Source of the DNA: DAOUMU01 sp034409055
GTDB taxonomy: Bacteria; Chloroflexota; Anaerolineae; 4572-78; J111
Direction of reading: 5' to 3'
NCBI GenBank assembly: GCA_034409055.1
Contig: DAOUMU010000169.1
Coordinates: 1-18,307, forward strand
DNA: 18,307 bases
The translations under genes were made by a program, and so were the position numbers. The notes beneath the pieces are model-generated. The model saw only the letters and a list, made by a program, of their open reading frames with translations. It was not told the DNA's origin and ran no database searches. How positions within the stretch are numbered: position 1 is the first letter of the stretch; each line of letters starts with the position of its first letter. Positions 15,086-18,307 of the stretch are shown piece by piece.

Positions 15086-15198
15086 CATTATATGTTAAAG
15101 GTTTAAGTTTGTCAATAAATTAGGAGTAATTTTGATGTTTATCTCGGCCGCAGTACAATATTGAGCCGTTGTGCCCTGAAACCACCCAATAAAAACAA

Positions 15199-15223
15199 AA
15201 AAGCCGGTCAAAAACCGGCTTTT
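15199..15223 (-). terminator. Rho-independent terminator (also plausible on plus strand)
   Basis: AAAAGCCGGT and ACCGGCTTTT form a 10-bp stem with a 5-nt loop. On the minus strand it is followed by TTTTTTGTTTTTATT, a good U-tract, and it begins 23 bp after the stop codon of the truncated gene at 15246-15431. On the plus strand the trailing TTTTCTTGCTT could also work. Confidence 0.8.
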
Positions 15224-15245
15224 CTTGCTTGGAATTGGTACGAGA

Positions 15246-15431
15246 TCAATCCCGAGTAGTGAAGTGCTCAGATGCCAAGCCTTCACCACCGATGAGTTTA
15301 GGGGAATCGTGGTTGCTCTTCCCGAAACGTTGAGCTAGATAAAAAAGACCCAACAAGCCCGTCAGCAGGTAACCGATCGTAATTGGTGAGAGAAACAGGC
15401 CAATCTCTCTTGCCCGGTTATTAGAACCAAT
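15246..15431 (-). pseudogene. 3' stump of a membrane-protein gene
   Basis: A minus-strand frame of 61 codons ends at TGA (15246-15248) and is directly followed by an intrinsic terminator. It encodes a hydrophobic helix, IGLFLSPITIGYLLTGLLG, then a soluble basic/polar tail ending ASEHFTTRD. The frame is closed upstream by TAG, with no ATG, GTG or TTG start before the helix, and the DNA upstream is repeat sequence. I read it as the surviving C-terminal end of a membrane protein whose 5' part was lost. The family is not recognised. A non-standard ATT start for a tiny membrane protein is the alternative. Confidence 0.5.
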
Positions 15432-15461
15432 CTATTCTCTTCAAATTTGTGGGGAACGCAG

Positions 15462-15525
15462 GGGCGAGGCAAGGCGGAGCATAGCTTGTTTGTTTTGACT
15501 ACCACCAATCCGCCTTGCCTCGCCC
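15462..15525. repeat. 17-bp perfect inverted repeat
   Basis: GGGCGAGGCAAGGCGGA (15462-15478) is the exact reverse complement of 15509-15525, with a 30-nt spacer. The decamer GTTTTGACTA occurs at the spacer (around 15492) and again near 15551. It lies between the gene stump and the STAS gene and may be a small palindromic element at the breakpoint. Confidence 0.65.
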
Positions 15526-15593
15526 TTACTTTTGGAGAGGATACCTCTCTGTTTTGACTAATCTACCTTTTTTCCAAAAGGCCCAAGACCAGC

Positions 15594-16157
15594 TTAGAAT
15601 GAAACAATGGCTGTTTCCAGGTCAGAATGGATCTCCAGGAAGTCTGAAAAGCCCGCTTGCTCAAGCGATTGTTTCACCTTGGCCTGGGGATTGAGCAGCT
15701 TGAATTGCTTCTGCCGGCCGCTGGTTTCCAGATCGCGGGCAACAGTCCGAAGCGTTTCCCAGCCTCCTTGGGGGTCTAATGGCTCCTCACCGCGCAGCAG
15801 AACGGCGATACTGTGTAAGGCCAACATGCTTGAGATACCCAGCGAGGGGATGTCGCTCATATCAAAAATGATATGACGTGTGCCGGCCTGATAGGCTGCC
15901 TTTGCTTTGGCAATCAAATCCGGGTAGCATTTGGCATTTAGCGCGCCACGGACATGCAGGATTGACACCGGCACTTTACCCTGAACGTGCGTAACGGTTA
16001 TGTGTGTCTGCTTCTGCCTTTGAATTGTTTGACTGGCTTTAGCCGGGATGGCAGGCCGTTTAGGAATAAGGGCGATGCCGTTAGTAAGGTGTCCGGCCAG
16101 TTTGCCCAACAACATGGCCGGCTGGTTTGTAAAAGTTTTTCTGTCTTGGATGAACAC
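15594..16157 (-). CDS. STAS-domain protein (anti-sigma factor antagonist-like)
   Basis: About 187 residues: a basic N-terminal extension (1-50), then a STAS domain. THITVTHVQG begins it, ILHVRGALNA is the second strand, and IIFDMSDIPSLGISSMLAL (97-114) corresponds to the phospho-serine strand/loop of SpoIIAA-type proteins, with S109/S110 as candidate sites. A short insertion rich in Gly/Pro (about 123-135) precedes the last helices. The start is uncertain. GTG at 16155-16157 has GAGAGGA 4-5 nt upstream. A TTG at 16184 directly abuts the previous stop but lacks a ribosome-binding site, and an ATG lies 14 codons further in. No anti-sigma kinase or sigma factor is in the window. Confidence 0.78.
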   Translation of the reverse strand: MFIQDRKTFTNQPAMLLGKLAGHLTNGIALIPKRPAIPAKASQTIQRQKQTHITVTHVQGKVPVSILHVRGALNAKCYPDLIAKAKAAYQAGTRHIIFDMSDIPSLGISSMLALHSIAVLLRGEEPLDPQGGWETLRTVARDLETSGRQKQFKLLNPQAKVKQSLEQAGFSDFLEIHSDLETAIVSF

Positions 16158-16184
16158 AAATTCCTCTCTTTTCTGTTGATACAA

Positions 16185-16622
16185 CTATAATTTTTTAAGG
16201 GTAAGATTCGACTTTGTAGACTGGCAATTGCTTCCACCCACGGCAGGTTGGGGGAGCAGCTCGCCGGTGGTCTCCCGAACGGGCAGTTCCGCCGCTAGCC
16301 AGCCCAAAAAATCGGACGCCACCGGCGTCAGTTCGGCAATGAGCTGCTGCCTGGTCTCTTCCCTGAACCACGTCATCTGCCTGCTCCAGCAAATGGCCAG
16401 GGCGTGTGGTGTGGGTGAAGCAACGCCTTGCCCGGTCCGGGCCAGCAACAGGGCAGCATCGTGGGTCAGAAAATACTCGTCAAAGTAGGACGCAGCCCAC
16501 TCAGGATACTGCCGGGCAAACGTGGCGTAGGCGCGGCTTACCGCCTGGCGGAAGGCCCGGCGCCGGGACTTAGACTCCAGCCAATGCTGAACTGCCTGCT
16601 TGATATTTAATGTAGCGATCAT
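16185..16622 (-). CDS. Hypothetical protein, helical, unknown family
   Basis: The 145-residue protein is not recognised. It has a basic first helix (ESKSRRRAFRQAVSRAY), then an aromatic-rich stretch with YFDEYFLTHDAALLL (about 47-61) and WSRQMTWF (about 79-86), and a low-complexity C-terminal tail. There is no signal peptide or clear membrane segment. The start is well supported, with AGGAGG 7 nt upstream of ATG 16620-16622. The STAS gene follows immediately, so the two probably form one transcript and may work in the same switch. Confidence 0.65.
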   Translation of the reverse strand: MIATLNIKQAVQHWLESKSRRRAFRQAVSRAYATFARQYPEWAASYFDEYFLTHDAALLLARTGQGVASPTPHALAICWSRQMTWFREETRQQLIAELTPVASDFLGWLAAELPVRETTGELLPQPAVGGSNCQSTKSNLTLKKL

Positions 16623-16691
16623 TGTATGCCTCCTGTTTCGATGTCTACTACCTGGTAAGGTATGCCATAAGCTTAACTGGTTTTTTTCCAG

Positions 16692-16716
16692 ACTTGTCAG
16701 AATTGGCCTGACAAGT
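16692..16716. promoter_or_regulatory. 9-bp inverted repeat upstream of the 145-aa gene
   Basis: ACTTGTCAG (16692-16700) and CTGACAAGT (16708-16716) are perfect inverted repeats with a 7-nt spacer, about 70 bp upstream of the minus-strand start at 16622. Position and size suit an operator. The regulator is unknown. Confidence 0.4.
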
Positions 16717-16775
16717 TATGATTACTTTATTAAATTTTTCGTAGAAGCCAGCCAAATTCTTCAAAGTTAGTCAGT

Positions 16776-16870
16776 CTCAGTACATCCAAATTTGCTCTAG
16801 CTGGACCATAGTCCAGCGGCCAAAACGCGGACTGTGGTCCGCTCCGAGCTTGAAAATTGGATCTACTGAG
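16776..16870 (-). mobile_element. Palindromic element B, copy 2 (inverted)
   Basis: This 95-bp unit is the reverse complement of 12401-12495 with two substitutions, both within the CTGGACTATGGTCCAG hairpin loop. It lies in the promoter region of the truncated regulator. Confidence 0.8.
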
Positions 16871-16966
16871 TCTGATTAAAGTATAAAACATGACTGTTCG
16901 GGCAGTGTTGCCAACCTGTTGCGAAACTGTTGCGAACGCCCTTTTTTGGGAAATTTCTTGGGGAAA

Positions 16967-17452
16967 ATGACACATGTTTGCCAAATTCGACTGCTGGGTA
17001 GCATCCAGATTGAAACAGAAGGGGGCTTACTCCAGGATTTCCGGTCCCGCAAAGCCCTGGCCATGTTGGCTTATCTGGCCCGGCACAAGCAACCCGTGGC
17101 GCGTAGTCACCTGGCCGATCTACTGTGGGGTGATCAACCCGAAGCCCGCGGCCGGCGCAACCTGAGCCGGGAGTTGACCTATCTGTCCTCCCATCTCCCC
17201 GGCTGCTTCGAGGTCGATTACTACTCTGTCCAATTTAAGCCCACGGCGACCTGTTGGGTGGATACCAGTACCTTTGATGAATTAGCCCCTGCTCCACAGC
17301 CGGCCCAGCCCGAGGGAGGTCAGCCCAAACAGACCAAGCCAGTTGCGGCTTCTTGGCTCCCCACCGCCTCAAGCACGCCGGAGGAGGCTGGCTTTTTATC
17401 CAAATATAACAAAGCGGCCGGGCAAAAACCACCCGATTCTTGCGCTCTTTGA
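16967..17452 (+). pseudogene. Truncated SARP/AfsR-type regulator, winged-helix domain only
   Basis: The 161-residue frame begins with a complete OmpR-like winged helix typical of BTAD/AfsR-type activators: QIRLLGSIQI, then FRSRKALAMLAYLARH, then VARSHLADLLWGDQPEARGRRNLSREL, then the strands up to WVDTSTFDEL (about residue 106). Complete members continue for hundreds of residues into BTAD, ATPase and TPR domains. Here the frame runs into a Pro/Gln-rich tail and stops, 14 bp from a convergent gene. A free-standing DNA-binding domain is possible, but a 3' deletion is more likely. ATG 16967 has GGGG upstream and matches where the family starts. It is the only plus-strand gene besides the transposase end. 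Confidence 0.7.
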
Positions 17453-17466
17453 CCGTGATAACCGAC

Positions 17467-18307
17467 TCACCGCAAGCTCCAGGTGGTCCCACCATCCACG
17501 CTCTTGAAAAGCCCCCCGCCGGTGGCTGCAAAAACAATGTCGGGGTCGGTGGGATGAACCGCGATCGATTTAACATAATAAGGATAGCCGAAGTCCCGGT
17601 TGATACCTAAGCCGTTATTGATTCTAATCCAGTTTTCGCCCCCGTCGATACTCTTAAAGACCCCTTTGGCGTTACGATTATCTTCGTAGCCACTGCCGGC
17701 ATAAACGATATCCGGATTGCTGGGCGCATAAGTCAGGGCGGAATAGGCCGAATCGGCCCCGCCAAAAATCAAGCCATCACTGACCGAGCGAAAATCCCAC
17801 GCATTTTCGGTTTTAACGATGCCGGCCTGGCCTGAGTTGATACCGGCCAGGTAAACATCTTGCTGGCGGGGGTGAGCAGCCAGGTCAAAAGCGCCCTGGC
17901 CCATATTGTAAGGCATCGGAATAAACGTACGGCCAGCGTCGACCGATTTGTAAATTGAGGCCCCCAGGCCGGCAACATAAATGACATTGGAGTCAAAGGG
18001 ATCAACCACAATCTGGTAGAATCGGGCCAGCCCCAACCCTTCTCCGTACCCTGGCGAACTCCAATTCTCGCCGCCATCGGTAGAAACCACCAACTGTTCC
18101 CCAACCGCAGCATACAAGGTGTTGGGGTTCCTGGGATCAATTACCATCACATCCACCGTCCGGTTAGAAACGAGGCCGTTCATCTTGGCCTGCCAGGTAT
18201 TACCCCCATCGGTCGATTTGAGCACAGCGTTCCAGGTCGGGGCATACAAGCGGGCCGGATTGGTGGGATCAATCACCAAAGCAACCACACTCGAGGCATC
18301 CAGCTCG
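17467..18307 (-). CDS. Beta-propeller protein with BNR/Asp-box repeats, 5' end outside window
   Basis: The frame is open to the window edge and ends at TGA 17467-17469, giving 280 residues of a larger protein. Five Asp-box blades are visible (KSTDGGNTW, VSTDGGENW, KSVDAGRTF, KSIDGGENW, KSVDGGTTW). They alternate with DP.NP..YA strands such as VIDPRNPNTLYAAVG, the pattern of sortilin/VPS10-like or YCF48-like propellers. These are often secreted or surface proteins, but the signal peptide would lie beyond the edge. The GTG at 18286-18288 is only an internal codon of the continuing frame. The ligand or enzyme activity is unknown. Confidence 0.85.
   Translation of the reverse strand, partial: ELDASSVVALVIDPTNPARLYAPTWNAVLKSTDGGNTWQAKMNGLVSNRTVDVMVIDPRNPNTLYAAVGEQLVVSTDGGENWSSPGYGEGLGLARFYQIVVDPFDSNVIYVAGLGASIYKSVDAGRTFIPMPYNMGQGAFDLAAHPRQQDVYLAGINSGQAGIVKTENAWDFRSVSDGLIFGGADSAYSALTYAPSNPDIVYAGSGYEDNRNAKGVFKSIDGGENWIRINNGLGINRDFGYPYYVKSIAVHPTDPDIVFAATGGGLFKSVDGGTTWSLR

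Larger units (their letters stand above)
14656..15245. other. Repeat-rich intergenic region upstream of the cluster
   Basis: No gene longer than a few codons is supported. It contains a 30-bp direct repeat with a 7-bp tandem between its copies (14726-14822), a hairpin plus 27-bp tandem array (14955-15047), a 14-bp palindrome (15072-15085) and a terminator (15199-15223). The promoter of the minus-strand cluster should lie near 14660-14760, but I see no clear -35/-10 pair. On the plus strand AGGAG precedes a 9-codon ORF at 15135-15164. Confidence 0.65.
16623..16966. other. Divergent intergenic region with inverted repeats
   Basis: It lies between the minus-strand 145-residue gene and the plus-strand regulator fragment. 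It holds a 9-bp inverted repeat (16692-16716) and element B copy 2 (16776-16870). A weak plus-strand promoter can be imagined as TTGGAT (16857-16862, inside element B) with TATAAA (16882-16887), but the 19-bp spacing is poor. Confidence 0.55.

Noticed and set aside
15095..15289. Minus-strand 64-codon ORF
   Set aside because: It reads straight through the intrinsic terminator and overlaps the better supported gene stump in another frame.

Overview
The window looks like a bacterial chromosome segment of Chloroflexota type, but that is a lineage guess. It rests on the AfsR/BTAD-style winged-helix protein, the Asp-box propeller protein and the many small palindromic repeats in the gaps. Nearly all real genes are on the minus strand and read from right to left. 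There are no rRNA, tRNA or CRISPR features.

Layout. Positions 1-716: the 3' end of an insertion-sequence transposase, then non-coding DNA with inverted repeats and a terminator-like hairpin. Positions 717-14655: a minus-strand catabolic cluster. In transcription order it encodes a phosphohistidine-domain subunit of a split dikinase (12940-14655), a tungsten-type aldehyde ferredoxin oxidoreductase (AOR), a metal-dependent cyclase/hydrolase, a MoaD/ThiS-like sulfur carrier, an SDR dehydrogenase, the ATP-grasp subunit of the dikinase, an HprK-like P-loop protein, a GntR/FCD regulator, a C_GCAxxG_C_C protein, a LarA-like nickel racemase, and E1-alpha, E1-beta and E2 of a 2-oxoacid/acetoin dehydrogenase complex. 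Positions 14656-15593: repeats plus the 3' stump of a membrane-protein gene followed by its terminator. Positions 15594-16622: a two-gene STAS/unknown unit. Positions 16967-17452: a truncated SARP-like regulator facing a partial beta-propeller gene (17467-18307).

How the genes may work together (inference). The two dikinase subunits together carry an ATP-grasp domain and a phosphohistidine swivel domain but no PEP/pyruvate barrel. This is the logic of phenylphosphate synthase and rifampicin phosphotransferase, so the likely job is ATP-driven phosphorylation of an organic substrate rather than PEP synthesis. AOR, SDR, cyclase and LarA would handle aldehyde, hydroxy-acid or lactone intermediates, and E1/E2 would deliver an acyl-CoA. 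The substrate cannot be read from the sequence. E3, LarB/C/E and tungsten-cofactor genes are not in the window.

The operon has been invaded by small non-autonomous elements. Two 140-142 bp copies of one MITE-like element, each with its own 10-bp target duplication, sit at 7480-7621 and 12669-12808. Removing the first restores a 15-bp gap with a ribosome-binding site touching the stop codon. A second 95-bp palindromic element occurs at 12401-12495 and, inverted, at 16776-16870.
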